From Pedobacter sp. W3I1 (lineage in GTDB: Bacteria > Bacteroidota > Bacteroidia > Sphingobacteriales > Sphingobacteriaceae): 64,000 bases of DNA. The stretch spans positions 744,001-808,000 of the forward strand of contig NZ_JAUSXN010000001.1 in the NCBI RefSeq assembly GCF_030816015.1, read 5' to 3'. Position 1 is the first letter of the stretch. Every line of letters begins with the position of its first letter. Under the pieces are notes generated by a model. It had not been told where the DNA came from, did no database searches, and saw only the letters and a list, made by a program, of their open reading frames with translations. Positions 1 to 9,208 of the stretch are shown here, piece by piece. The translations under genes were made by a program, and so were the position numbers.

Positions 1-465
1 TCCTATAAAGTTTTTTGTGTGAATGGGATACTTTTTAACCATGAATCGTATTTAAGGAGCCCAAATTTCTTTGTTAAGAAGGTGATTAGAACTGGACTAG
101 AAATTAGAAAAGGAATCAAAAATGAATTGCGTGTTGGGAATATTGATGTAAAAAGAGATTTTGGTTATGCGCCTGATTATGTAAGGGCCATGTGGCTTTC
201 TTTACAGCAGGGTAAGGCAGATGATTATTTAATTTGCTCAGGTAATTCGGTTTATTTACGTGACATAATCAATTATACTTTAGATTATTTAAATATTCCG
301 TTAAATAGGTTAGTAGAAGATCCCACATTGTTTAGACCAACAGATATGGCAGACATGTTTGGAGATAACCAAAAGGCTAAAGCAGTCTTGGGTTGGGAAT
401 ATAACAGGTCTTTTTTCGATGTCTTGACATTATTGATTGAAGAAGAAGATAAAAATTTTAAATAG
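1..465 (+). CDS. gmd: GDP-mannose 4,6-dehydratase, C-terminal part (truncated by window edge)
   Basis: The frame is open from the first base, so the N-terminus with the NAD-binding Rossmann motif lies outside the window. The visible part starts with a segment like the conserved NGILFNHES stretch of GDP-mannose dehydratases. It continues with the substrate-binding GNIDVKRDFGYAPDYVRAMW segment and ends in a helix typical of the extended SDR family. The enzyme converts GDP-mannose to GDP-4-keto-6-deoxymannose, a precursor of GDP-fucose, GDP-rhamnose or GDP-perosamine, in the cytoplasm. The next gene starts directly after the stop codon, so the two are translationally coupled. The manC gene two positions on makes the substrate, which supports the call. 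A GTG at position 19 should not be taken as the start. Confidence 0.88.
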   Translation, partial: SYKVFCVNGILFNHESYLRSPNFFVKKVIRTGLEIRKGIKNELRVGNIDVKRDFGYAPDYVRAMWLSLQQGKADDYLICSGNSVYLRDIINYTLDYLNIPLNRLVEDPTLFRPTDMADMFGDNQKAKAVLGWEYNRSFFDVLTLLIEEEDKNFK

Positions 466-1584
466 ATGAAAATAGCAATCGTTCACGATGAACTAATGAG
501 GAGAGGAGGTGCTGAGCAAGTCGTGTTGACTATGTTAAAAGCATTTCCCGATGCAGATGTTTATACGCTGGCATATAATCCTGAGGGTACTTATCCTGAA
601 TACCGGAACTACAATATTAAGACTTCAGCATTACAATTTTTATCAAAAAGTGTAAAATGGATGCAACGACTATATTTCCCATTTGCACTTTGGGCGATGA
701 AAGCTGTCAAAGTTCACGGATATGATGTAGTTTTAATATCTAACACGCATAGTGCTAAATATGTAGACATTGATAAAAATGCTGTAGTATTCATATATAC
801 CTACACTCCATTTCGTTTGGCGTGGAACCCAACTTCTTACAGTCAGTATAATGATTCGAAAGGAATCCATAGATGGGTTTTTGACAAAGTAGTAAGCTAT
901 TTGCGAAAAGTTGATAAAAAGGCAGCACAAAAAGGTCACTTTTATCTGGGAATGACGAATGAAACATCACAAAGAATCAAAGACGCTTATGACATTCGTG
1001 ATGTGAAGATTATACCACCTGATGTTAAAACCCGTAATTTTCATGTTGTGGAAAAACCACAAGATTATTATTTATTGGTATCAAGGCTTGAATTTTACAA
1101 GAAGGCGGATTTGGCTATTGAAGCATTTAACAGATTAGGCCTCGAGCTTATTGTAGTTGGTAATGGGACAAAAGCAGAAGAATTGAAACGGCTGGCGAAA
1201 AATAATATTGAATTTCGAAAGGGATTATCTAGCGAAGAATTAGCAATATTATATGCAAACTGCAAAGCATTGATTTTTCCTCAATATGAAGACTATGGAA
1301 TTACCCCTTTAGAGGCAAATGCTTCGGGTAGGCCAGTTATTGCTTATGAAATTGGAGGGGTTCTCGAGACTATGATTCCTTATGATAATGACGCGTCTAG
1401 AGCAACAGCTGTCTTTTTCAAAGAACAGACTGTCAAATCTTTGATTGACGCTATTAGTTTGTTCGAGACCTTAGAATTTGATTCAAAATTTATACGTGCT
1501 CATGCAGAAAAATTTGATGAAAGTGTATTTATGAAAGAATTGCAAAAGTTTGTGTCTGAAAGTATAAATCTTAAATTAAAATAA
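466..1584 (+). CDS. GT4-family glycosyltransferase (probable mannosyltransferase)
   Basis: This 372-residue protein has the two-domain GT-B layout of family GT4. A glycine-rich acceptor-side loop (RRGGAEQV, residues 12-19) follows the first strand. The C-terminal half carries the nucleotide-sugar motif EDYGITPLEANASGRPVIAY, with the two glutamates of the E-x7-E signature. The sequence resembles WbaZ-like mannosyltransferases. The donor is inferred to be GDP-mannose or its deoxy derivative because gmd lies directly upstream (0 nt gap) and manC lies 2 nt downstream. There is no signal peptide or membrane segment, so it probably acts at the inner face of the cytoplasmic membrane. Family assignment is strong; the precise linkage cannot be read from sequence. 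Confidence 0.85.
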   Translation: MKIAIVHDELMRRGGAEQVVLTMLKAFPDADVYTLAYNPEGTYPEYRNYNIKTSALQFLSKSVKWMQRLYFPFALWAMKAVKVHGYDVVLISNTHSAKYVDIDKNAVVFIYTYTPFRLAWNPTSYSQYNDSKGIHRWVFDKVVSYLRKVDKKAAQKGHFYLGMTNETSQRIKDAYDIRDVKIIPPDVKTRNFHVVEKPQDYYLLVSRLEFYKKADLAIEAFNRLGLELIVVGNGTKAEELKRLAKNNIEFRKGLSSEELAILYANCKALIFPQYEDYGITPLEANASGRPVIAYEIGGVLETMIPYDNDASRATAVFFKEQTVKSLIDAISLFETLEFDSKFIRAHAEKFDESVFMKELQKFVSESINLKLK

Positions 1585-1586
1585 AA

Positions 1587-2684
1587 ATGAAGAATAATAC
1601 CTATATACTTATTATGGCCGGGGGAGTAGGTTCCCGCTTTTGGCCAAAAAGTCGCAATCATTTCCCGAAGCAGTTTATTGATATTTTAGGAATGGGTAAA
1701 TCTTTATTACAGCTTACCTATGAGCGATTTTTGAACATTTGCCCAAATGATCAAATATTTATATTAACAAATGAAAGTTATTCGGATTTAGTTGCCGAAC
1801 AATTGCCAACTGTTTTAAAGGCTAATATTTTGTTAGAACCTAGCCGTAACAATACTGCACCCTGTATAGCTTATGCTATTTATAAAATTGGTCAGTTAAA
1901 TCCCGATGCCAATATTGTGGTTGCACCTTCTGATCATTTAATCTTGAAAGAGGATATATTTTTAGACAAGATTAAACAAGCTTTGAATTTTAGTTCAAAA
2001 AACGATGCATTGCTAACACTAGGAATTACTCCTACCAGGCCAGACACTGGCTATGGCTACATTCAATACCAAGAAGCAAGTATCAAGAATCAGGAAGGAT
2101 TAAATGAGATTAAAAAGGTAAATGCCTTCATGGAGAAGCCAGTTTTGGCTAAAGCCGAGGAATATTTAAAAAGCGGCGATTACGTTTGGAACGCAGGAAT
2201 ATTTATCTGGTCAGCAGGTTCTTTGAAGAAAGCATTTGAGAAATATGCTCCCGAAATAACTGCGCTGTTTGAAAGTGGCTTGCCTTTTTATAATACACCT
2301 GATGAAGCTAATTTTATTGCTGAAAAATACCCTTTAAGTCCTAATATCTCTATCGATTACGCCATTTTAGAAAAGGCTGATAATGTATACACTATTCCCG
2401 CTGATATTGGTTGGTCTGATTTGGGCACCTGGGCTTCTTTACATGCGGTTGGAGAAAAAGATATCGATAATAATATGGTTAATCTAACTAAGATTAATTT
2501 GAAAGACACGAACAATTGCATTATACACTTACCCAATGATAAAGCGGCGGTAATAAGAGGATTGGATAACTACATCGTTGTTGATGATGGTGAGGTACTT
2601 TTGATTTATCCAAAATCGGATGAGCAAGAAATTAAGCAGGTGGCTAAGGATATGGTTAGCGAACACGGAATAAAATATGCTTAG
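1587..2684 (+). CDS. manC: mannose-1-phosphate guanylyltransferase
   Basis: This 365-residue enzyme makes GDP-mannose from mannose-1-phosphate and GTP. The N-terminal nucleotidyltransferase signature AGGVGSRFWPKSR is present, followed by the FPKQF segment, the AFMEKP motif, VWNAGIFIWS and DIGWSDLGTW. These are the standard blocks of the GMP-mannose pyrophosphorylase family. The length fits a single-function enzyme: the phosphomannose isomerase domain of the longer bifunctional ManC/AlgA type is absent. It is the third gene of the unit with gmd and the glycosyltransferase, and a strong terminator follows 25 nt after the stop. Confidence 0.93.
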   Translation: MKNNTYILIMAGGVGSRFWPKSRNHFPKQFIDILGMGKSLLQLTYERFLNICPNDQIFILTNESYSDLVAEQLPTVLKANILLEPSRNNTAPCIAYAIYKIGQLNPDANIVVAPSDHLILKEDIFLDKIKQALNFSSKNDALLTLGITPTRPDTGYGYIQYQEASIKNQEGLNEIKKVNAFMEKPVLAKAEEYLKSGDYVWNAGIFIWSAGSLKKAFEKYAPEITALFESGLPFYNTPDEANFIAEKYPLSPNISIDYAILEKADNVYTIPADIGWSDLGTWASLHAVGEKDIDNNMVNLTKINLKDTNNCIIHLPNDKAAVIRGLDNYIVVDDGEVLLIYPKSDEQEIKQVAKDMVSEHGIKYA

Positions 2685-2708
2685 TATACTAAGCCAAATA
2701 AGATTAAG

Positions 2709-2735
2709 AAGTTTACATTTTTGTAAACTTTTTTT
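2709..2735 (+). terminator. intrinsic terminator after manC
   Basis: A perfect 8-bp stem (AAGTTTAC / GTAAACTT) with a 6-nt loop is followed by a run of T. It ends the gmd-glycosyltransferase-manC transcript. Confidence 0.85.
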
Positions 2736-2955
2736 GTATCTACGTATTTGCACGACTAGTCGACTATTTATTAATATATAGATACTTCTCTTTATTGGAA
2801 GGATTTTTAAAGCTTATATTGTGTGATTATTAACGATTTTTACTTTGGTAATGATTTTTTAACTTTGAAATCAGATTTTGGGCATCAATTTTGTTCATTA
2901 TGATTCACTTAAAACAAAAACAATAGATAAATGTTTAAGTTTTCCCTTTAAGCCT

Positions 2956-4347
2956 ATGCAAACACGTTACTTATTTATACTCAAATATATTTTACCGATT
3001 ACTGACCTGATTATGGTCAACATTGTGTACTTTTTTGCCTACGAATTTACCGCTTATATGGGTAAAGCGGTGAGTTCAGAATTGCAATGGCATTATATTG
3101 TAGTGTGTAACCTCATCTGGGTAGTAAGCACTACGAGTTTTGGTTTGTACAGTGAATATGGCTCAAGAAGGATAGAGCGGATATATCGTGGAACGTGGAA
3201 AAGTGTAGTACTACATGCAGTACTTTTTTCAATCTACTTGTTTTTCTCAAAACAAAATGATTTCTCTAGGTCTTTCCTAGTGATTTTTTATGGCATGTTG
3301 GCCATTTTGTTTTTGGTGAACCGCTTTATTGGTACCTCTTTTCAGTTTTTATTATTTAACCATTTGAGGGGGGTTAAATCTGTGGCCATCATGGGCAATA
3401 ATGCTACGGGTTTACAGCTGGCCAGTTATTTTGAAAAACAGCGTTATATTGAGTTCCATGGTTTTATTAATGATGTGCCAGAAGATTATCTAGATCGTAA
3501 CGGTCAGATTTCTGATGTAGTGGGAAGACAATTTAAAATGGCAGTTGATAAGGGGATAAAAGATATTTATGTTACAATTGCGCCTGATCGAATGGCTGAC
3601 ATGACTTTGTTGACAGAAGAGGCCGAGCGCCAATGTGTGCGGTTAAAGTTTATTCCAGATATTAGCGGGGCGCTGTTGTCGCCTTATACGGTGAGTTATT
3701 TGGGGAATGAATTTCCGGTAATCTCTTTACGTTCAGAGCCCTTAGAAAAAATTCATAATAGATTTAAGAAAAGAGTAATCGATGTGGTGTTTAGTGGACT
3801 AGTTATTCTTTTTGTACTGAGCTGGTTGTATCCGATCATTGCATTATTGATTAAAATACAGAGTAAAGGACCTGTTTTGTTTAAACAATTGAGAAGTGGG
3901 CGCGATGATGAACCTTTCTGGTGTTTTAAATTCAGGAGCATGCGCATGAATTCGGATAGTGATAAAAGACAGGCCAGCAAAAACGATGACCGGATTACGC
4001 CAATCGGGAAATTTTTGAGAAAATCGAGTTTAGACGAACTGCCACAATTTTTTAATGTATTTATGGGTCATATGAGTGTAGTGGGTCCACGTCCGCATAT
4101 GTTAAGCCATACCGAACAGTACAAAGGTATTGTAGATCAGTTTATGGTTCGCCACTTTTTAAAACCAGGTATTACAGGTTGGGCACAGGTAAACGGTTAT
4201 CGTGGTGAAACCAAAGAAGATTACAAAATGGTAAAACGTGTAGAGCACGATATATGGTATCTGGAGAATTGGAGTGCGATGCTGGATGTCAAGATTATTT
4301 TTATGACCGTGATTAATATGGTTAAAGGTGAAGAGAACGCCTTTTAG
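2956..4347 (+). CDS. polyprenyl-phosphate sugar-1-phosphate transferase (WcaJ-type)
   Basis: This integral membrane enzyme starts exopolysaccharide synthesis by moving a sugar-1-phosphate from a UDP-sugar to undecaprenyl phosphate. From ATG 2956 it has 463 residues, the size of WcaJ. Four to five hydrophobic segments in the first ~140 residues are followed by a CoA-binding-like Rossmann region. Another membrane helix (VIDVVFSGLVILFV) leads into the cytoplasmic catalytic domain with GPVLFKQLRSG, FKFRSM, LDELPQFFNV and MSVVGPRP. An in-frame TTG at 2878 would add 26 polar residues before the first helix; I prefer ATG because the first helix then starts near the terminus. The specific sugar (glucose or galactose) is not certain. 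Confidence 0.9.
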   Translation: MQTRYLFILKYILPITDLIMVNIVYFFAYEFTAYMGKAVSSELQWHYIVVCNLIWVVSTTSFGLYSEYGSRRIERIYRGTWKSVVLHAVLFSIYLFFSKQNDFSRSFLVIFYGMLAILFLVNRFIGTSFQFLLFNHLRGVKSVAIMGNNATGLQLASYFEKQRYIEFHGFINDVPEDYLDRNGQISDVVGRQFKMAVDKGIKDIYVTIAPDRMADMTLLTEEAERQCVRLKFIPDISGALLSPYTVSYLGNEFPVISLRSEPLEKIHNRFKKRVIDVVFSGLVILFVLSWLYPIIALLIKIQSKGPVLFKQLRSGRDDEPFWCFKFRSMRMNSDSDKRQASKNDDRITPIGKFLRKSSLDELPQFFNVFMGHMSVVGPRPHMLSHTEQYKGIVDQFMVRHFLKPGITGWAQVNGYRGETKEDYKMVKRVEHDIWYLENWSAMLDVKIIFMTVINMVKGEENAF

Positions 4348-4360
4348 TATTTAAAGTTTT

Positions 4361-4382
4361 AAAGCCCGTAAGGGCTTTTCTC
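4361..4382 (+). terminator. intrinsic terminator after the sugar phosphotransferase gene
   Basis: The hairpin AAAGCCC-gtaa-GGGCTTT is followed by TTCTCTT, 13 nt after the stop codon. Confidence 0.8.
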
Positions 4383-4455
4383 TTATAGAACTTTGGTAAA
4401 GGTGTTAAATTGATAATTAATAACGTTCTTTGCCGTTTGAATTAAAATTTATCAG

Positions 4456-6051
4456 ATGAAGAAAATCTTATTCCTCCTTTTTTTAGTCGTTTCCATTTAC
4501 GAAGTTAAAGCCCAGGCTGTTTATCAACCTTATTCGTTCCAGTTTTATCAGAAATTGAGTGGAGAGGTTTATAATCCCAATACACGGATCCATAGTGCTT
4601 TAAAGCCTTTTTTTATTGATGATAGTTTGCTGCGTGATAAAAGTAGCATGTTGTTAAGCATCGGAACAGACTCAACCAGAAAATCGTGGGTATCGAGAAA
4701 ATTATTCCAGGAACATTTACTAGATATTCAAAGGGAAGATTATACTGTATATGCCGATTTTTTGCCTGACTTCCAGATCGGTCGTGATGTTTCTGGTAAA
4801 AAAACTACCTATTTGAATACCCGTGGTTATCAGGTCGGTGGTACAATAGGAAAGAAATTTTCTTTCTACACCAGCGGATTTGAGAATCAGGGGCGTTTTG
4901 CAGCTTATTATGATAATTATGTAAATCAGACTAAAGTTGTGCCAGGTCAATCTTATGATAGGAGCTTTGGTAAATTAACCAAAGATTGGTCGTATGTTAC
5001 CGCAACAGTATCTTATACACCCATAAAATATTTGAACATTACCGCAGGTTATGATAAAACCTTTATTGGTGACGGTTATCGCTCTTTATTGTTATCTGAC
5101 TTTTCATCTCCAACTCCCTTTTTGAAATTGACCGGTAATTTGGGGAATGTACAATATATGGTGATGTGGACATCTATGCAGGATCCAGGTGCGACCAAAC
5201 TATCTTACGATGCGGGTAACCGTAAAAAAGGGGGGATTTTTCATTACCTCGATTGGAACGTCAACAATAAATTATCAATTGGATTTTTCGACTCTATTAT
5301 TTGGGCACAGACAGATGATGCTGGGAATAGAAGAGGATTTGATTGGGGCTATGCAAATCCTGTCATCTTCTTAAGGCCAGTAGAAGCCTCAAGCGGTTCT
5401 CCAGACAATGCTTTGTTGGGATTTACTACAAAATACGAATTTGCAAAAGAATTGGTGGCTTACGGTCAGTTTTCATTAGATGAGTTTGAGGCTAAAAATT
5501 TCTTCTCAAGTTCTGGCAGTTCCAGAAATAAATACGGTTGGCAATTGGGATTGCGGGGAGCAGATGTATTTCATGTAGCAGGTTTGAATTATTTATTGGA
5601 ATACAATACGGCCAAACCCTATACATTTTCTTCAAGAACCCGTATCGGCAATTACGCCAACTATAATGAGCCTCTAGCACATCCTTTTGGTGCTAACTTT
5701 AGAGAGCTTGTTGGTTTATTAAACTATTCTTACAAACGTTTTGATTTTAGCGGCGAACTGATGTATGCTAAGTATGGTTTGGATATCGCTGGGCAGAACT
5801 ATGGTAAGAATATTTTCGAGCCATATACTGACGCGGTACAGCCTATTGGGAATTACACCACTCAAGGGATTCGCACAGACCTTTTTTATGCGGAAGGAAA
5901 AGTAGCCTATGTAGTTAACCCGAAATACAACCTACGCTTAGAACTAGGTGGTGTGGTTAGGAGAGAAAGTAACAATTTAGGTAAAAATACTACCGGGTTA
6001 ATTACCTTTGGTTTACGCAGTTCGTTTAGAAATTTATATTCTGATTTTTAG
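4456..6051 (+). CDS. outer-membrane beta-barrel protein, RemB / capsule-assembly Wzi-like
   Basis: A signal peptide (residues 1-19, ending at KAQA) precedes a mature protein of about 510 residues. It is rich in alternating hydrophobic and polar strands with aromatic girdles, and its last strand ends in aromatic FRNLYSDF, as expected for an outer-membrane barrel. The segment GYDKTFIGDGYRSLLLSDF is typical of Bacteroidota proteins annotated as RemB or Wzi-family proteins. Wzi proteins bind capsule at the cell surface; RemB is linked to gliding in Flavobacterium. Its position at the end of an exopolysaccharide cluster favours a role in surface polysaccharide attachment, which is inference. It has its own terminator downstream. 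Confidence 0.75.
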   Translation: MKKILFLLFLVVSIYEVKAQAVYQPYSFQFYQKLSGEVYNPNTRIHSALKPFFIDDSLLRDKSSMLLSIGTDSTRKSWVSRKLFQEHLLDIQREDYTVYADFLPDFQIGRDVSGKKTTYLNTRGYQVGGTIGKKFSFYTSGFENQGRFAAYYDNYVNQTKVVPGQSYDRSFGKLTKDWSYVTATVSYTPIKYLNITAGYDKTFIGDGYRSLLLSDFSSPTPFLKLTGNLGNVQYMVMWTSMQDPGATKLSYDAGNRKKGGIFHYLDWNVNNKLSIGFFDSIIWAQTDDAGNRRGFDWGYANPVIFLRPVEASSGSPDNALLGFTTKYEFAKELVAYGQFSLDEFEAKNFFSSSGSSRNKYGWQLGLRGADVFHVAGLNYLLEYNTAKPYTFSSRTRIGNYANYNEPLAHPFGANFRELVGLLNYSYKRFDFSGELMYAKYGLDIAGQNYGKNIFEPYTDAVQPIGNYTTQGIRTDLFYAEGKVAYVVNPKYNLRLELGGVVRRESNNLGKNTTGLITFGLRSSFRNLYSDF

Positions 6052-6071
6052 GAGATGTGATGATATAATCA

Positions 6072-6104
6072 AGCCTCAGTTATTTGTTAACTGATGCTTT
6101 TTTG
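6072..6104 (+). terminator. intrinsic terminator after the RemB/Wzi-like gene
   Basis: An 11-bp stem with one mismatch (AGCCTCAGTTA / TAACTGATGCT) is followed by six T. Confidence 0.75.
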
Positions 6105-6172
6105 TTAATTAACCTGAGTTCGATTAATATTTGAATATAGTTAGTGTTTTACAGCTGCTTCACCTCACGCGA

Positions 6173-6240
6173 TCGTCATGCTGAATTTATTTCAGCATCT
6201 TTCCTGCTATTAAGACCCTGAAATGAATTCAGGGTGACGA
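6173..6240. repeat. REP-like paired palindromes between convergent genes
   Basis: Two 27-nt arms face each other in inverted orientation, separated by 14 nt, and match at 22 of 27 positions. Each arm is itself a small hairpin: ATGCTGAA/TTCAGCAT in the left arm and CCCTGAA/TTCAGGG in the right. Compensating changes (TG/CA in one, CC/GG in the other) keep both stems paired. It lies between the convergent RemB/Wzi-like gene and dxs, the usual location of REP/BIME elements. Confidence 0.7.
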
Positions 6241-6287
6241 CACTAATACTTACCCCCCCTCAGAATGACAAGAAATATGAAAAGCTT

Positions 6288-8216
6288 TTACCCTGCCATA
6301 CTATCTGTTGTTCTTTTTACGGCCACTTTTCTAACCGCCTCGATAATCGCATTTTTATCATAACCACATTCCGCCCAAAGCTCGGCCTGTTCGCCGTGTT
6401 CGATAAACTGATCTGGAATACCTAAACGGATTACATTTGCGCTATAGCCATGATCGGCCATAAACTCTAATACTGCAGAACCTACTCCTCCAGGTAATGA
6501 ACCATCTTCTACCGTGATTACATGTTTATATTTAGCAAATACTTCATGTAGTAGCTGCTCATCCAATGGCTTCACAAAACGTAAATCGTAGTGTGCCGGA
6601 TAAAAACCTTCGCTGTTTAATTCGGCTCGTGCCTCAACGGCAAAGTTACCTACATGACCAATGGTTAATAAGGCTACGTCTTCACCATCACAAATTTTGC
6701 GCCCTTTGCCAATTTCTAATGCTTTAAATGGTCGTTTCCAATCAGGCATTACGCCATTGCCACGTGGGTAACGGATTACAAATGGACCCACATTTTCTTG
6801 TTGAGCAGTAAACATCAGGTTACGCAATTCTTCTTCATTCATTGGAGAAGAAACTACCAAATTTGGAATGCAGCGCATGTAAGCAATATCGTAAGCGCCA
6901 TGGTGTGTTGCACCATCGGCACCGGCCAAACCAGCTCTATCCAGACAGAAAACTACGTTCAATTTTTGAATGGCCACATCATGAATCACCTGATCGTATG
7001 CCCTTTGCATAAAACTCGAATAGATATTGCAAAAAGGAACTAATCCTTGCGTGGCCAGGCCAGCTGAGAAAGTCACGGCATGTTGCTCTGCGATACCCAC
7101 ATCGAATGCACGTTTTGGCATGGCTTTCATCATAATATTTAATGATGAGCCTGATGGCATTGCTGGGGTAATACCTACAATTTTATCATTGGCCTCTGCC
7201 AGCTCAACAATAGTATGCCCGAAAACATCCTGGTATTTTGGTGGTTGTGGTTTATCCGGAACGCTTTTTTTGATTTCGCCGGTAATCTTGTCAAACAAAC
7301 CCGGGGCATGCCATTTGGTTTGGTCTTTCTCTGCCAGCGCAAAGCCTTTGCCTTTTACGGTAATGCAATGTAAAAGTTTAGGTCCAGGAATGGCAGATAA
7401 ATCTTTTATGGTCTGCGCCAAACGTTTTACATCATGCCCGTCAACAGGACCGAAATATCTAAAGTTTAAGGCTTCGAATAAATTACTTTGTTTTAGTAAG
7501 GTTCCTTTAATACTTTTCTCTATTTTCTTAACGTATTTGTGTGCATTAGGGCCAAGTTTAGATAATCCTGCCAGCACATGAGAAATATCATCACGAAAAC
7601 GGTTGTACGATTTTGAAATGGTGATGCTGGTTAGATATTCTTTCAATGCCCCCACATTCGGATCGATAGACATGCAATTATCATTTAAGATTACGAGCAC
7701 ATTGCTATTTTCGATCCCTGCGTGATTTAAGCCTTCAAATGCTAATCCTGCAGTCATGGCACCATCACCAATAACGGCAACGTGTTGCCGACCGGTTTCG
7801 CCTTTTAATTGCGAGGCTACTGCCATCCCCAAAGCAGCCGAAATGGAAGTAGAAGAGTGACCTACACCAAAAGTATCATATTCGCTTTCAGAAATCTTCG
7901 GGAATCCGCTAATGCCACCGTATACACGGTTGGTATGGAATAAATCTCTACGGCCGGTTAATATTTTATGCCCGTATGCCTGATGGCCTACATCCCAAAC
8001 CAATTTATCGTAAGGGGTATTTAATGCGTAATGTAAGGCAACTGTTAATTCAACAACGCCTAAACTGGCACCAAAATGGCCGCCATTTACACTGACAACA
8101 TCAATAATGTACTGTCGTAATTCCTGGCTTATTTGTTCTAAGTCAGATTCGCTATATTGCTTTAAATCAGCGGGATAGTTGATTTTAGATAATAGGGGGC
8201 CAGCTTTTACTTGCAT
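6288..8216 (-). CDS. dxs: 1-deoxy-D-xylulose-5-phosphate synthase
   Basis: This thiamine-diphosphate enzyme condenses pyruvate and glyceraldehyde-3-phosphate in the first step of the non-mevalonate isoprenoid pathway; it feeds, among others, undecaprenyl phosphate and menaquinone. From the ATG it is 642 residues, a normal length. The ThDP/Mg motif [18 protein letters not shown]...NDN, the histidine block VGHQAYGHK and the C-terminal transketolase motifs [15 protein letters not shown] and [15 protein letters not shown] are all present. An in-frame TTG 10 codons upstream exists, but the ATG at 8216 gives the usual start of the family. The gene is convergent with the RemB/Wzi-like gene and divergent from scpA. 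Confidence 0.96.
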   Translation of the reverse strand: MQVKAGPLLSKINYPADLKQYSESDLEQISQELRQYIIDVVSVNGGHFGASLGVVELTVALHYALNTPYDKLVWDVGHQAYGHKILTGRRDLFHTNRVYGGISGFPKISESEYDTFGVGHSSTSISAALGMAVASQLKGETGRQHVAVIGDGAMTAGLAFEGLNHAGIENSNVLVILNDNCMSIDPNVGALKEYLTSITISKSYNRFRDDISHVLAGLSKLGPNAHKYVKKIEKSIKGTLLKQSNLFEALNFRYFGPVDGHDVKRLAQTIKDLSAIPGPKLLHCITVKGKGFALAEKDQTKWHAPGLFDKITGEIKKSVPDKPQPPKYQDVFGHTIVELAEANDKIVGITPAMPSGSSLNIMMKAMPKRAFDVGIAEQHAVTFSAGLATQGLVPFCNIYSSFMQRAYDQVIHDVAIQKLNVVFCLDRAGLAGADGATHHGAYDIAYMRCIPNLVVSSPMNEEELRNLMFTAQQENVGPFVIRYPRGNGVMPDWKRPFKALEIGKGRKICDGEDVALLTIGHVGNFAVEARAELNSEGFYPAHYDLRFVKPLDEQLLHEVFAKYKHVITVEDGSLPGGVGSAVLEFMADHGYSANVIRLGIPDQFIEHGEQAELWAECGYDKNAIIEAVRKVAVKRTTDSMAG

Positions 8217-8388
8217 TCGAAATTTATGGTAAAAAACAAGATACAAAGTAAGGCAAATTTGTTTTAATATAGAAGAGAAAAATGGTGCTTTATTCTTGAT
8301 GGTTAAGCGGTTGGCGTTGAGGGCTTAGCGGATGGAGGTTGGGGGTAGGGTTTAGTGGTTAGGATTGTCCAGGACTAAAAATTTTCGT

Positions 8389-8396
8389 TATGTTTG
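8389..8396 (+). promoter_or_regulatory. -7 box (TATGTTTG) just upstream of scpA
   Basis: TATGTTTG fits the Bacteroidota TAnnTTTG element exactly. A TTG at 8365-8367, 21 nt upstream, could be the -33 part. The box ends only 9 nt before the scpA ATG, so the transcript would have almost no leader. Confidence 0.45.
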
Positions 8397-8405
8397 TCTC
8401 TTCAC

Positions 8406-9149
8406 ATGCAGGCAGAGAATTTTGAAATAAAACTTCCGGTATTCGAAGGCCCCTTCGATTTGTTGCTGTTCTTTATCGAACGCGATGAACTTAATATCCA
8501 GGATGTGGAGATCTCGAAAATCACCAACGACTTTTTGGCCTATATTCATCAGCTCCTTGCTTTAAATGTAGAAGTGGCCAGCGAATTTATTTTAGTGGCC
8601 GCAACTTTGATGCGCATTAAATCGAAAATGCTTTTACCAAGGATTGAGGTTGATGAAACCGGAAATGAAATCAACTCGGAACAAGACCTGATTGCCAGAT
8701 TGATTGCCTACAAACAATTCAAATCTGCTGCCGAAGAAATGAAAGTTTTTGAAGAGGAACGTTTGAAGCAAGACCATAGGGGTAACATAACATACGATCT
8801 CACTTTGGCAGCAGCATCCTCTACGCATCAAGATGAGCTTTTATCGCTTGATCTGTATAAACTTTTAACCGTTTACCACCGGACGATGCAGAAGTATGAG
8901 CTGCGCAGTGAAGAGGTTAAACATACTGTGGTTCAATATCCATATACCATTGAACAACAAAAACACTTTATTGCTAATTTGCTCGATATTAATAAACAGA
9001 TTGATTTTGCTTTAGTGCTTAAAAATTCGGAGAATAAAGTGCATTTCGTTTATAATTTCCTGGCTATTTTAGAAATGTTGCAGCAACAAATCGTAGAGAT
9101 AAGCATTGGGAGCGGCTTTAACAACTTTAATGTGAAAGCATTATCTTAA
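8406..9149 (+). CDS. scpA: segregation and condensation protein A
   Basis: This is the kleisin subunit that bridges SMC heads with ScpB in bacterial condensin. From ATG 8406 it has 247 residues, the usual size. The N-terminal block [20 protein letters not shown] is the family hallmark, followed by the helical segment [20 protein letters not shown] and SKMLLPR. The C-terminal winged-helix end includes [19 protein letters not shown] four codons upstream lies inside the putative -7 box and is therefore an unlikely start. The gene stands apart from smc and scpB here. It reads toward glyA, which begins 59 nt further on and has its own -7 element. Confidence 0.92.
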   Translation: MQAENFEIKLPVFEGPFDLLLFFIERDELNIQDVEISKITNDFLAYIHQLLALNVEVASEFILVAATLMRIKSKMLLPRIEVDETGNEINSEQDLIARLIAYKQFKSAAEEMKVFEEERLKQDHRGNITYDLTLAAASSTHQDELLSLDLYKLLTVYHRTMQKYELRSEEVKHTVVQYPYTIEQQKHFIANLLDINKQIDFALVLKNSENKVHFVYNFLAILEMLQQQIVEISIGSGFNNFNVKALS

Positions 9150-9176
9150 TACAGCCTAAATTAAATTTGAAATTCT

Positions 9177-9184
9177 TACTTTTG
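9177..9184 (+). promoter_or_regulatory. -7 box (TACTTTTG) of glyA
   Basis: TACTTTTG matches TAnnTTTG and lies 24 nt upstream of ATG 9209. It rules against the upstream TTG codon (9167) as the translation start. No clear TTTG is seen at -33. Confidence 0.45.
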
Positions 9185-9208
9185 CCAAAAAAATACAAAC
9201 CTCATATA

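Noticed and set aside
7027..7581. 184-codon plus-strand frame opposite dxs
   Set aside because: It is a shadow of the conserved dxs coding sequence on the minus strand.
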